Positions 1 to 5,832 of a stretch of 9,146 nt of DNA are shown here, in pieces. Under the pieces are notes generated by a model. It was not told where the DNA came from and made no database searches. It worked only from the letters and a program-made list of their open reading frames with translations. Location of the stretch: assembly GCA_945901195.1 (NCBI GenBank), contig CAMDKB010000166.1, positions 1-9,146 of the forward strand, given 5' to 3'. The position numbers were made by a program, and so were the translations under genes. Source of the stretch: Rhizobium sp. Q54 (GTDB taxonomy: Bacteria; Pseudomonadota; Alphaproteobacteria; Rhizobiales; Beijerinckiaceae). The first letter of the stretch is position 1. Each line of letters starts with the position of its first letter.

Positions 1-28
1 TAATCGCGACCTTGGGTTTACGGCTCAT
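1..28 (-). CDS. Start of an unidentified downstream gene (partial)
   Basis: An ATG on the minus strand at 28-26 opens a frame reading MSRKPKVAI before the window ends. It begins three bases after the TGA stop of the DUF3500 gene, the tight spacing expected inside an operon, so it is probably co-transcribed and perhaps translationally coupled. The ribosome-binding site is weak. A short basic lead followed by KVAI resembles the first beta-strand of a Rossmann-fold protein, for example a Gfo/Idh/MocA-type oxidoreductase. Nine residues are too few to assign a family, so the product is unknown. Confidence 0.45.
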
Positions 29-31
29 GGT

Positions 32-1348
32 TCAGTCTTTGTGACCGGGTTTGTGGTGTGGCGCATTCTGGTAGTGCTGGCGCAGGAGATCATAGCCAAA
101 ATCATTGCCATTGGGTGTGCGCACAATCGTATGCACATGAAACTTCGCCGGTTCCTGATTGGTCAGAAACACGCCGGCATGATGATCAAACTCGATAAAG
201 ATAACCGGACTCTGGATGCGATAATAAAATGGATTGTCATTGCCCGTGGCGCCAATCCAGCAGAAATGCGTGTCTTTCAAATGCCGTTCGATTTCTGCAA
301 GGCGCGCCTCCAAGGGGCCAGGCGGCAGGGACATGAGATAGCGCTGCACAATATCCATCAGCGCGCTCTGCTGGGCGAGCGAAATATCGCTGGCGCGCAG
401 GCCTTCATAAGGCACAACGCGATTGTCCTGATAGGCGCCGCCGAAATTGAGATTGTCGGCGAAATGACGGCGGCCTTCTGGCAGATCGCCGCCCATCATG
501 GAATGGGCAACAATAGCGCGGCGTTGCTCGTCTTTGGAAAAGGATTGCATCAGTGCGAGGCCTTCGCGTTCCTCGTCTTCGAACAGTCTCACGCCCTTGA
601 AGGGTCCATGATCGGCTGCCACAGGCTCTGCGCCCCAAAAGGCCGGGGTCAACGTCATCTGTCCATTGATCACCAGACAATTCAGCGCGAGGTGATGGCC
701 GAACAATTGCCAGCCCCAGGGCTCTGTCGCATGCGGCGTACCGAACAGGCAAAAGATATAGGACCACTCGCCAAGAATCGCCGCGCCGCCAATGATGTCT
801 CCCAGAAACCTGTTAAGACGCATGACATCGCGCGCCAGATCATAACCATGCCGGCTCATGCTGGCGTGCAGCACGTTCATGGTGGCTTCCTGCACCGTCG
901 AGGAGACTTCATCGAGGCGCAATCCGTAATGTTCGACATAGAGTTCCGTGTTCTGCCAGCGCCGCCATTGCTGCGAATCCACCGGGAACCACATGGCCTT
1001 TTTCTGCTCTTCACCCAGCAGGGCGAGGAGCCCGGCAACAGCCTGCATCATTTCAGCGACGGGCGCGCCTTCGGGCTTCAAATGATAGAGATCCGGGATC
1101 ACATGACCGTCTGTGGTCATGCCCTTGAATGGTTCCTGAAAGAGTTTTTCCCAAGTCCCGAAAAGAATGGGAGCGCGCGGGCCGGATAATCTCTGCGCGG
1201 TATGTTCGCGCGGAGTGGCCCCACCCATTTTCGAGCCACAAGGCGGCACGAAGTGGTGATAATCATTTTTCGCGTGGTCATGATCGTGAGGATCGCCGGG
1301 GCCATGGCTATGGGGACCATGACCGTGATCGTGCGTATGGTCGCTCAT
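32..1348 (-). CDS. DUF3500 family protein with His-rich N-terminus
   Basis: This encodes a 438-residue protein that I recognise as DUF3500, a family without an established biochemical role. The clearest signature is the C-terminal block around residues 384-426: FDHH (387-390), GVFLTN, HVH (404-406), then RTPNGNDFG and LLRQHY. Conserved His and Asp residues there could bind metal, but that is inference. Residues 1-32 contain eleven histidines in HxH and HDH runs, typical of a metal-binding or metal-sensing tail and not expected as part of the core domain. No signal peptide or membrane helix is visible. I chose the ATG at 1348 because AGGGGGA lies about six bases upstream; an in-frame ATG at 1420 lies inside the upstream MarR gene and lacks that support. 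The gene follows the MarR gene by 38 bases and precedes another gene by three, so it is probably in the same operon. Family call is firm, function open. Confidence 0.85.
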   Translation of the reverse strand: MSDHTHDHGHGPHSHGPGDPHDHDHAKNDYHHFVPPCGSKMGGATPREHTAQRLSGPRAPILFGTWEKLFQEPFKGMTTDGHVIPDLYHLKPEGAPVAEMMQAVAGLLALLGEEQKKAMWFPVDSQQWRRWQNTELYVEHYGLRLDEVSSTVQEATMNVLHASMSRHGYDLARDVMRLNRFLGDIIGGAAILGEWSYIFCLFGTPHATEPWGWQLFGHHLALNCLVINGQMTLTPAFWGAEPVAADHGPFKGVRLFEDEEREGLALMQSFSKDEQRRAIVAHSMMGGDLPEGRRHFADNLNFGGAYQDNRVVPYEGLRASDISLAQQSALMDIVQRYLMSLPPGPLEARLAEIERHLKDTHFCWIGATGNDNPFYYRIQSPVIFIEFDHHAGVFLTNQEPAKFHVHTIVRTPNGNDFGYDLLRQHYQNAPHHKPGHKD

Positions 1349-1386
1349 GCGCTTCCCCCTGGCAAACGTGATGGATGAGGATAGCT

Positions 1387-1875
1387 TTATCCCCGGTGAT
1401 GCGCCAGAAGTTTGAGGCACATGGCTTCGAATTGCCGCTGCTCCGCATCGCTCAACGGGGCAAGCAGGCTTTGCTGTACCGCCTCAACTTTCGGCTTCAC
1501 CGCCGCGATCACCTTGTGGCCTGCAGCTGATAGCGCAAGCGCATTGGAGCGGCGGTCTTCTGCCGAAGCGACGCGCGCGACAAAGCCTTTCTGTTCGAGC
1601 CGGTCGATGACGCCGCCCATGGTTGCCCGATCATATCCGATCAGGGCGGCAAGCGCCGCCTGCCCGATATTCGGGCGATCGTTGATCGCGCAGAGCGCCG
1701 CAAACTGCACAGGCGTCAGATCACCGTTCACTTCGTCCGAGAACAAGCGCACAGCGACCTGCTGCAGACGCCGCACAAGATGACCAGGCATGGAATGTAC
1801 AAACAGGCCGGAGTGCAAGGGATCATTGGATTTCGTCGCGCCTTCGTTTTTCGTAGCGCGGCTCAATCGAGGCAT
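1387..1875 (-). CDS. MarR family transcriptional regulator
   Basis: This 162-residue protein has the normal MarR length and layout. An N-terminal dimerisation helix region (about 25-50) is followed by a winged helix-turn-helix. The recognition part runs over residues 71-101 (IGYDRATMGGVIDRLEQKG), and the wing carries the hallmark EDRRSNALALSAAG (106-119). MarR proteins usually repress aromatic-catabolic genes and release DNA on binding an aromatic ligand. The ATG at 1875 lies 13 bases inside the 3' end of the flavoprotein gene, so the two genes overlap and are very likely cotranscribed and coupled. The local ribosome-binding site is poor, which fits coupling. The likely operator is the palindrome at 3099-3116 in front of the operon, implying autoregulation. 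The ligand (3-hydroxybenzoate, gentisate or another compound) cannot be read from the sequence. A shorter start at codon 29 (MPGHLVRR) is possible. Confidence 0.9.
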   Translation of the reverse strand: MPRLSRATKNEGATKSNDPLHSGLFVHSMPGHLVRRLQQVAVRLFSDEVNGDLTPVQFAALCAINDRPNIGQAALAALIGYDRATMGGVIDRLEQKGFVARVASAEDRRSNALALSAAGHKVIAAVKPKVEAVQQSLLAPLSDAEQRQFEAMCLKLLAHHRG

Positions 1876-3056
1876 TTTTCAACCGTCCATCCATAAAGCC
1901 ATTCGATGGAATCGTAATAGCGGTCTTGTGTACGCCCCTTCCAGAGCGAATTGCGGACAAGGCGTTCGGCGCCGGCGGCATGGAAAATACGGCCCATTTC
2001 GCGTGCGGAAAGTTGTATGCGCGCTGTGCGCGGAATGCGAATTGTCTCATATAGACGGAAAGCTTTTTCGATATCGCGATCACAGACGCGTAGCGCCTCG
2101 CGCAATGTCACTGCATCTTCCAGCGCCATGCACGCGCCTTGCGCCATGTATTGCAGCGGAGGATGCGCAGCGTCGCCCAGCAGCGTTGCGCGACCCTCGC
2201 CCCATTTTTCCGTGGGGTTGCGATCAGCTGTCGCCCAGCGCTGCCAAGTGTTGGCCTTTTCCAGAATTTGCCGGGGCTTCTTGTTGATCTGCGTGAAATA
2301 GGACAGGAGCTCTTCGCGCGATCCTTCTCGCACGCTCCATTCCTCTTTGTCACGGCTGTGGAAGGTTATGACGATGTTGAACTCTTCACCGTTGCGCAGT
2401 GGATAGTGAACGATGTGATATTTTGGGCCCGCCCAAAGTGTCGCTGCATTCCATCGCAAGTCTTCCGGGAATTCCTCGCGCGGGCAAACTGCACGATAAA
2501 CGACGTGACCTGAAACAACGTGGGGGTCGCCGATCAGCTTTTGCCGCACGACTGATTTCACGCCATCAGAACCGATGATCGCAATGCCTTCAAATTCACG
2601 GCCTTTGGCGTCTTTCACTTTTGAATATTTGCTGCCGATGTCTGTTTCCACGATACGCCAATCTGTATGAATACGAATGTTCTTGTGTGTCTGAGCCTCT
2701 TCGTAAATTGACAGATGAATGTCAGCGCGATGAATGACTGCGTAGGGATTGTTAAACCGCATGCGGAAAGCTTCACCCGTGATGAGACGGGCCACTTCGG
2801 ACCCGTCGATCGCGTCCATCATCAGCAATTCATCGTTATAAACAGCGCGGGCGCGGGCGCGCGGGCCGCATCCCAGTGCGTCCATGGCGGCAAAGGCATT
2901 GGGGCCGAGCTGAATGCCCGCGCCGATTTCACCAAGTTCAGCAGCCTGTTCGAGAAGATCTACTTCATAGCCCGCCTGCGACAACGCCAGCGCCGCCGCC
3001 ATGCCGCCTATTCCGCCGCCTACCAATAGAATTGTGTTGTCGCGTGAGCCTGCCAT
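1863..3056 (-). CDS. mhbM: FAD-dependent 3-hydroxybenzoate 6-monooxygenase-like protein
   Basis: This is a complete 397-residue class A flavoprotein aromatic hydroxylase. Visible motifs are the FAD-binding GGGIGG (13-18), the DG fingerprint IGSDGVKSVVR (161-171) and the GD motif LLGDAAHP (292-299), followed by QGACMALEDA. Stretches such as GEIGAGIQLGPNAF (42-55) and EDLRWNAATLWAGPK (198-212) closely resemble, from memory, the 3-hydroxybenzoate 6-hydroxylases MhbM/NagX/XlnD rather than salicylate or 6-hydroxynicotinate hydroxylases. The predicted reaction is 3-hydroxybenzoate + NAD(P)H + O2 to gentisate, in the cytoplasm. A maleylpyruvate isomerase gene directly upstream supports the gentisate route. 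The ATG at 3056 has GAGGGAG about seven bases upstream. The 3' end overlaps the MarR gene by 13 bases. Transcription probably starts near 3097 from a promoter covered by palindromic operators. A related hydroxylase acting on a substituted hydroxybenzoate is the main alternative. Confidence 0.85.
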   Translation of the reverse strand: MAGSRDNTILLVGGGIGGMAAALALSQAGYEVDLLEQAAELGEIGAGIQLGPNAFAAMDALGCGPRARARAVYNDELLMMDAIDGSEVARLITGEAFRMRFNNPYAVIHRADIHLSIYEEAQTHKNIRIHTDWRIVETDIGSKYSKVKDAKGREFEGIAIIGSDGVKSVVRQKLIGDPHVVSGHVVYRAVCPREEFPEDLRWNAATLWAGPKYHIVHYPLRNGEEFNIVITFHSRDKEEWSVREGSREELLSYFTQINKKPRQILEKANTWQRWATADRNPTEKWGEGRATLLGDAAHPPLQYMAQGACMALEDAVTLREALRVCDRDIEKAFRLYETIRIPRTARIQLSAREMGRIFHAAGAERLVRNSLWKGRTQDRYYDSIEWLYGWTVEKCLD

Positions 3057-3098
3057 GAAAATCTCCCTCGCCTGCGGGACCTTGAAGCGTCCGGATAT

Positions 3099-3116
3099 TT
3101 GTAAGTATACTTACAA
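3099..3116. promoter_or_regulatory. Perfect 18-bp palindrome, probable MarR operator
   Basis: TTGTAAGTATACTTACAA is an exact inverted repeat centred between 3107 and 3108. Size and AT-rich character match MarR-family operators. It covers the -10 element of the promoter reading into the flavoprotein and MarR genes, so a bound dimer would block RNA polymerase. That the neighbouring MarR protein is the binder is inference from position. Confidence 0.75.
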
Positions 3117-3131
3117 TAAGTATACTGTCAA
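3104..3131 (-). promoter_or_regulatory. Promoter of the flavoprotein-MarR-DUF3500 operon
   Basis: Read on the minus strand, a perfect TTGACA (3131-3126) is followed after 16 bases by TATACT (3109-3104), one mismatch from the sigma-70 -10 consensus. Transcription would start near 3097, leaving a leader of about 40 nt that contains the GAGGGAG ribosome-binding site of the flavoprotein gene. Both elements are overlapped by the palindromic sites, so the promoter looks strong but repressible. Confidence 0.75.
3117..3131. promoter_or_regulatory. Second operator core overlapping the -35/spacer
   Basis: TAAGTATACT recurs at 3117-3126, exactly 15 bp after the same ten bases at 3102-3111, and both are followed by two variable bases and CAA. 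Only the central AGTATACT (3119-3126) is palindromic here, so this is an imperfect second site. It reaches the -35 hexamer and could hold a second dimer, roughly 1.5 helical turns away from the first. Confidence 0.55.
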
Positions 3132-3184
3132 TGCCCGTCACACAACGCCGCAGGCGTGCAAAGAAATCGCCGGCTTTTGGTGGC

Positions 3185-3817
3185 CTATTCTGCGTCGGGC
3201 TGCTTCTCCGGCGCTGCATCTGCAAATGCTGGAACGTTCTCGCAGGCGGCTTCTGCTTCCAGCAGGCGCTTGAAGCCAGAAACGTCGGCGCCGAAACGCC
3301 GGGCGTTGCCCATTTGCGGAATCAGGCAGATATCGGCGAGCGTTGGCGTTGCGCCAAAGCAGAACGGGCCTTTTTCGTGTGCGAGCAGGGCTTCGCAAGC
3401 GGCCAATCCCTCATAATTGGTGCGGCGGGCCCATTCGTTGACTTCTACATCGCCGTGCCCCAGGGCGCGCACATTGTTGAGCACGAGAAGGTTCTGAACC
3501 GGGTGAATTTCGCAGGCGATGACATAGGCAAATGCCCGCACTTTCGCCCGCGCAACGGGGTCCTTCGGCAGCATGGGCGGGTTGGGGTGCGTCTCCTCCA
3601 GCCACTCGAGCATGGCCATGGATTGGGTCAGCATATTGCCGTCATCGGTTTCCAGCGCCGGCACAAGACCTTGCGGGTTGAGTTTCAAAAATTGGTCCGA
3701 GCGCTGTTCGCCCTTGCGAAGATGATAAAAGGCCTGCTCTGCCTTCAGGCCCTTGAGGCCGAGCGCGATGCGCACACGATAGGAAGCAGAAGATCGGAAG
3801 TAGCCGTGAAGTTTCAT
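3185..3817 (-). CDS. maiA: Maleylpyruvate isomerase / zeta-class glutathione S-transferase
   Basis: This complete 210-residue protein has the length of zeta-class GSTs. The N-terminal thioredoxin-like domain starts MKLHGYFRSSASYRVRIAL, with the zeta signature SSxSxRVRI (9-17). NPQGLVPAL (47-55) supplies the cis-proline at 53, and QS (65-66) is the glutathione gamma-glutamyl contact. The helical domain has the family's HPVQNLLVL region and ends with a Pro-rich tail. Members isomerise maleylpyruvate to fumarylpyruvate (gentisate pathway) or maleylacetoacetate to fumarylacetoacetate (homogentisate pathway), using glutathione. The adjacent 3-hydroxybenzoate 6-monooxygenase favours maleylpyruvate. 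The ATG at 3817 has GCGAGGA six bases upstream. The gene is separated from the flavoprotein gene by 128 bases holding that gene's own promoter, and from the upstream oxygenase gene by 111 bases with a tandem repeat, so it may have its own promoter. Confidence 0.87.
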   Translation of the reverse strand: MKLHGYFRSSASYRVRIALGLKGLKAEQAFYHLRKGEQRSDQFLKLNPQGLVPALETDDGNMLTQSMAMLEWLEETHPNPPMLPKDPVARAKVRAFAYVIACEIHPVQNLLVLNNVRALGHGDVEVNEWARRTNYEGLAACEALLAHEKGPFCFGATPTLADICLIPQMGNARRFGADVSGFKRLLEAEAACENVPAFADAAPEKQPDAE

Positions 3818-3889
3818 GTTTCCTCGCCTGGGTGTTTAACATTGCGGAACCGGTTTTGGCAGCCGCCGGGATCATTGTGACTTTGACAA

Positions 3890-3918
3890 GTAACCTGCTT
3901 GGACACGTAACCTGCTTG
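3890..3918. repeat. Tandem 12-bp direct repeat upstream of the isomerase gene
   Basis: GTAACCTGCTTG occurs at 3890-3901 and again, unchanged, at 3907-3918, with a 17-bp period. It lies between the stop of the oxygenase gene (3929) and the start of the isomerase gene (3817), about 70-100 bases upstream of the latter. Exact direct repeats in this position suggest a binding site for an activator or a second regulator. No convincing -35/-10 pair could be placed nearby. A third partial copy sits at 5129-5137. Confidence 0.6.
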
Positions 3919-3928
3919 TGGTCGCGGA

Positions 3929-4966
3929 TCAATTCTTCGCATTATCTTGATCGGCCGCCGCCTTCTCTTCTCCGGGCAAATCATAGTTCTTCTTGTTCAC
4001 CTCGCCGAGATAGGCGCCAAATGACAAGGGGTCTCTAGGCGTTGGATAGCCTTCACCCTTGCAGGTTGGCCAGGCGTCGAGTGCGATATCCACCCGCGGG
4101 CCGATGAAGAATGGCACGGAATAGCGCATCTGGCCGGTGCGATTGATGACGCGATGGGGGGCGGAGCGATAGCGCTCGTTTGTCCAGCGCCGGCACATAT
4201 CCGCATTGTTGATGAGCAGGTGGCCTTCGAGCGCCGGCGCTTCGATCCATGTTCCATCGCGTGCGAGGATTTCCAGCCCGGGCAGATTGGATTGCGCGAG
4301 TATGGTCATGTAGCCATAGTCTGTATGGGGGCCAATGCCGAATTGACCGGGAATGTCGGGATCGCGCGGCGGATAGTGCAATAGGCGCAGGTTATAGGTT
4401 GGCGGACTGAACGCTTCGTGCGTATTGAGATAATTGGGCGGCAGTCCCAGGGCGATGGATTGCAATTCCAGCAGGGTATGGCCAAGGCCTGCCATGGCGT
4501 CGAGAAACCCCAGCGTCCCATCGCGAAAGCCGGGAAGATCCGCAGGCCAGCGGTTATCGAACACCCAAGGTTTTCCCGCGATGCGGTCTGGATGATCGGG
4601 CGGAAACTCCTGCCGGACATACATGGATGCACTGCGATCCGGCACGACGCTCTTTCCATGGACGGAGGTTCGCTGGGTCTGGCCCCCCAACGGCAGGTAG
4701 CCGACAATCTTGGTGGTGGCCCGCACTTCCAGTTTCTTCTCCAGCGGCATAGAGTGGAAATGCTCACACTCCCTGAAGGCCCTGTCGATCACGGCCTGCT
4801 GGACCCCGTGATTGCGGATAAAGAAAAATCCTATGCTTTCGCAGGCCTCGCCCATCTGGCGGACGATCTTTTGCTTCTGGCTGGAATCGCCGGTCAGAAG
4901 TGGGGCCAGATCGAGGATGGGTATGCTCTGTCCGGCCTTGAGCTCCACACTGGCGTTGGCTGGCAT
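3929..4966 (-). CDS. 2-oxoglutarate/Fe(II)-dependent oxygenase, isopenicillin N synthase-like
   Basis: This encodes a 345-residue non-heme iron oxygenase. An N-terminal DIOX_N-type domain (about 12-130) begins IPILDLAPLL and includes GFFFIRNHGV (46-55). The jelly-roll domain supplies the iron triad H214-x-D216 (in GPHTDYGYMTIL) and H271 (in SAPHRVIN), plus the R281-x-S283 pair that normally holds 2-oxoglutarate. All catalytic residues are present, so it should be active. Such enzymes hydroxylate, desaturate or dealkylate small molecules in the cytoplasm; the substrate is not evident. I placed the start at the ATG at 4966 because GAGGAAA precedes it, and the frame upstream to 5122 lacks family-like sequence. 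It is the first gene of the minus-strand group, followed by the isomerase gene after 111 bases. A role in feeding an aromatic compound into the gentisate route, for example by hydroxylation or O-dealkylation, is inference only. Confidence 0.85.
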   Translation of the reverse strand: MPANASVELKAGQSIPILDLAPLLTGDSSQKQKIVRQMGEACESIGFFFIRNHGVQQAVIDRAFRECEHFHSMPLEKKLEVRATTKIVGYLPLGGQTQRTSVHGKSVVPDRSASMYVRQEFPPDHPDRIAGKPWVFDNRWPADLPGFRDGTLGFLDAMAGLGHTLLELQSIALGLPPNYLNTHEAFSPPTYNLRLLHYPPRDPDIPGQFGIGPHTDYGYMTILAQSNLPGLEILARDGTWIEAPALEGHLLINNADMCRRWTNERYRSAPHRVINRTGQMRYSVPFFIGPRVDIALDAWPTCKGEGYPTPRDPLSFGAYLGEVNKKNYDLPGEEKAAADQDNAKN

Positions 4967-5128
4967 GACATTTTCCTCGGCGACGCATTGCTTGTTATTA
5001 TTTGTTCGGGATTCTGCCCGCCGCCCGCCATATTTGCAAGCCGGTTTCAGGAGGGCTTGCGGGTCGCAATGGCGGAGATTCGCACCGGGCATGTTGCATT
5101 GCGGCCAAGCATAAAGTCGCACGCTGTT

Positions 5129-5137
5129 TAACCTGCT
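5129..5137. repeat. Third copy of the TAACCTGCT element
   Basis: TAACCTGCT matches nine bases of the tandem repeat at 3890-3918 in the same orientation relative to the downstream minus-strand gene. It lies about 165 bases upstream of the oxygenase start. The match is short, so chance remains possible, but its recurrence in front of two neighbouring genes is suggestive of a shared site. Confidence 0.35.
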
Positions 5138-5180
5138 GATTTAAAATGGACTTGTACCTGAAAATAGGGCGTCCGCACGC

Positions 5181-5209
5181 TTGACTCGGTCTAAACCCAC
5201 CCCTATGTT
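5181..5209 (+). promoter_or_regulatory. Candidate promoter of the atp F0 operon
   Basis: TTGACT (5181-5186) and TATGTT (5204-5209) are separated by 17 bases and resemble a sigma-70 promoter (5/6 and 4/6 matches). Transcription would start near 5216, giving a leader of roughly 180 nt before atpI. It is the best candidate I found in the region. Confidence 0.5.
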
Positions 5210-5394
5210 CCGCGCGCTCGCAGGAGCGGGGCTTTTAGGGGCTGATTTCGGTATATTTGCGGTCGGTTTTACCGGCGGCGCAGGAATCGCCCTGCAGGCT
5301 TTTCGGGTAATCACGGCGTATATGTGCTCTGTGAACCTATCTTTATGTGGCGCGTCCGGTTAAACGGCGCGTGGCATGGGAGAGGGTCATATCC

Positions 5395-5772
5395 ATGGAC
5401 GCTGAAAAGGACGCGGCGCGCGGCGCTGACGACGAGGCCTTAAAGGCGCGGCTCGAAAAACTCTCGGGCGCTCTGGAGACGCAGCGTCAACAGGCCGAAG
5501 CGCAGAAGGCGGAGGAAGAGAAATCTGTCGGACCCACTGGGGAAACCGGCAAGGCTCTCAGTCTTGGTTTTCGCGTGTTGTCGGAATTTGTGGCGGGCGT
5601 CCTCGCCGGCGGCTTCCTTGGGTGGCTGCTGGACAAGTGGTTCTCGACATCACCGCTGTTCCTCCTCGTCTTCGGGGCACTGGGCACAGCGGCCGGCTTT
5701 ATGAATGTCTATCGAATCGCGTCGCGACCAACTTCTACGGGCGGCGACAACCCCAGGGCGGACCAGCCCTGA
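5395..5772 (+). CDS. atpI: ATP synthase F0 assembly protein I (AtpI)
   Basis: This 125-residue protein has the AtpI/ATPase-gene1 layout: a charged, Glu/Ala/Lys-rich N-terminal part (1-45) likely to form a helix, then two membrane helices at about 64-82 (FVAGVLAGGFLGWLLDKWF) and 87-108 (PLFLLVFGALGTAAGFMNV). AtpI-family proteins help assemble the c-ring and have been linked to Mg2+ supply; they are not part of the finished enzyme. I chose the ATG at 5395, preceded by GAGAGGG about eight bases upstream, over the in-frame ATG at 5347, which lacks a ribosome-binding site. It is the first gene of the F0 operon and atpB follows after 60 bases. Position and architecture carry the call, as the family is poorly conserved. 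Confidence 0.85.
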   Translation: MDAEKDAARGADDEALKARLEKLSGALETQRQQAEAQKAEEEKSVGPTGETGKALSLGFRVLSEFVAGVLAGGFLGWLLDKWFSTSPLFLLVFGALGTAAGFMNVYRIASRPTSTGGDNPRADQP

Positions 5773-5832
5773 ACCAATGAAGGCGCGGCCAACCCGGCAA
5801 CGGGACAGCCGAAAGTTTGAAGGGCAAAAGAC

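Larger units (their letters stand above)
4967..5394. other. Divergent intergenic region between the oxygenase gene and atpI
   Basis: About 430 bases separate the two divergent genes. Bases 4967-5122 could be read as an N-terminal extension of the oxygenase, but the extension has no recognisable domain and is better taken as leader. A TAACCTGCT element lies at 5129-5137. A plus-strand promoter candidate lies at 5181-5209. The remaining 5210-5394 is the probable untranslated leader of the atp operon, in which I see no convincing gene. A 60-codon frame at 5181-5363 has no ribosome-binding site and would start inside the promoter. Confidence 0.55.

Noticed and set aside
41..1189. Long plus-strand open frame of 382 codons
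   Set aside because: It is antisense to the DUF3500 gene, which has clear family motifs. The translated sequence shows no domain and has no ribosome-binding site.
3145..3157. Short hairpin ACGCC-GCA-GGCGT after the isomerase gene, considered as a terminator
   Set aside because: Only five base pairs and no T-run on the minus strand, so it is too weak to call.
3131..3880. Plus-strand open frame of 249 codons
   Set aside because: Antisense shadow of the zeta-class GST gene; it starts inside the promoter region and shows no recognisable motif.
4418..5131. Plus-strand open frame of 237 codons
   Set aside because: Antisense to the 2-oxoglutarate/Fe(II) oxygenase, whose iron triad is intact; composition is that of a shadow frame.
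5181..5363. 60-codon plus-strand frame before atpI
   Set aside because: It begins on the -35 element of the likely atp promoter, lacks a ribosome-binding site and resembles no known small protein.
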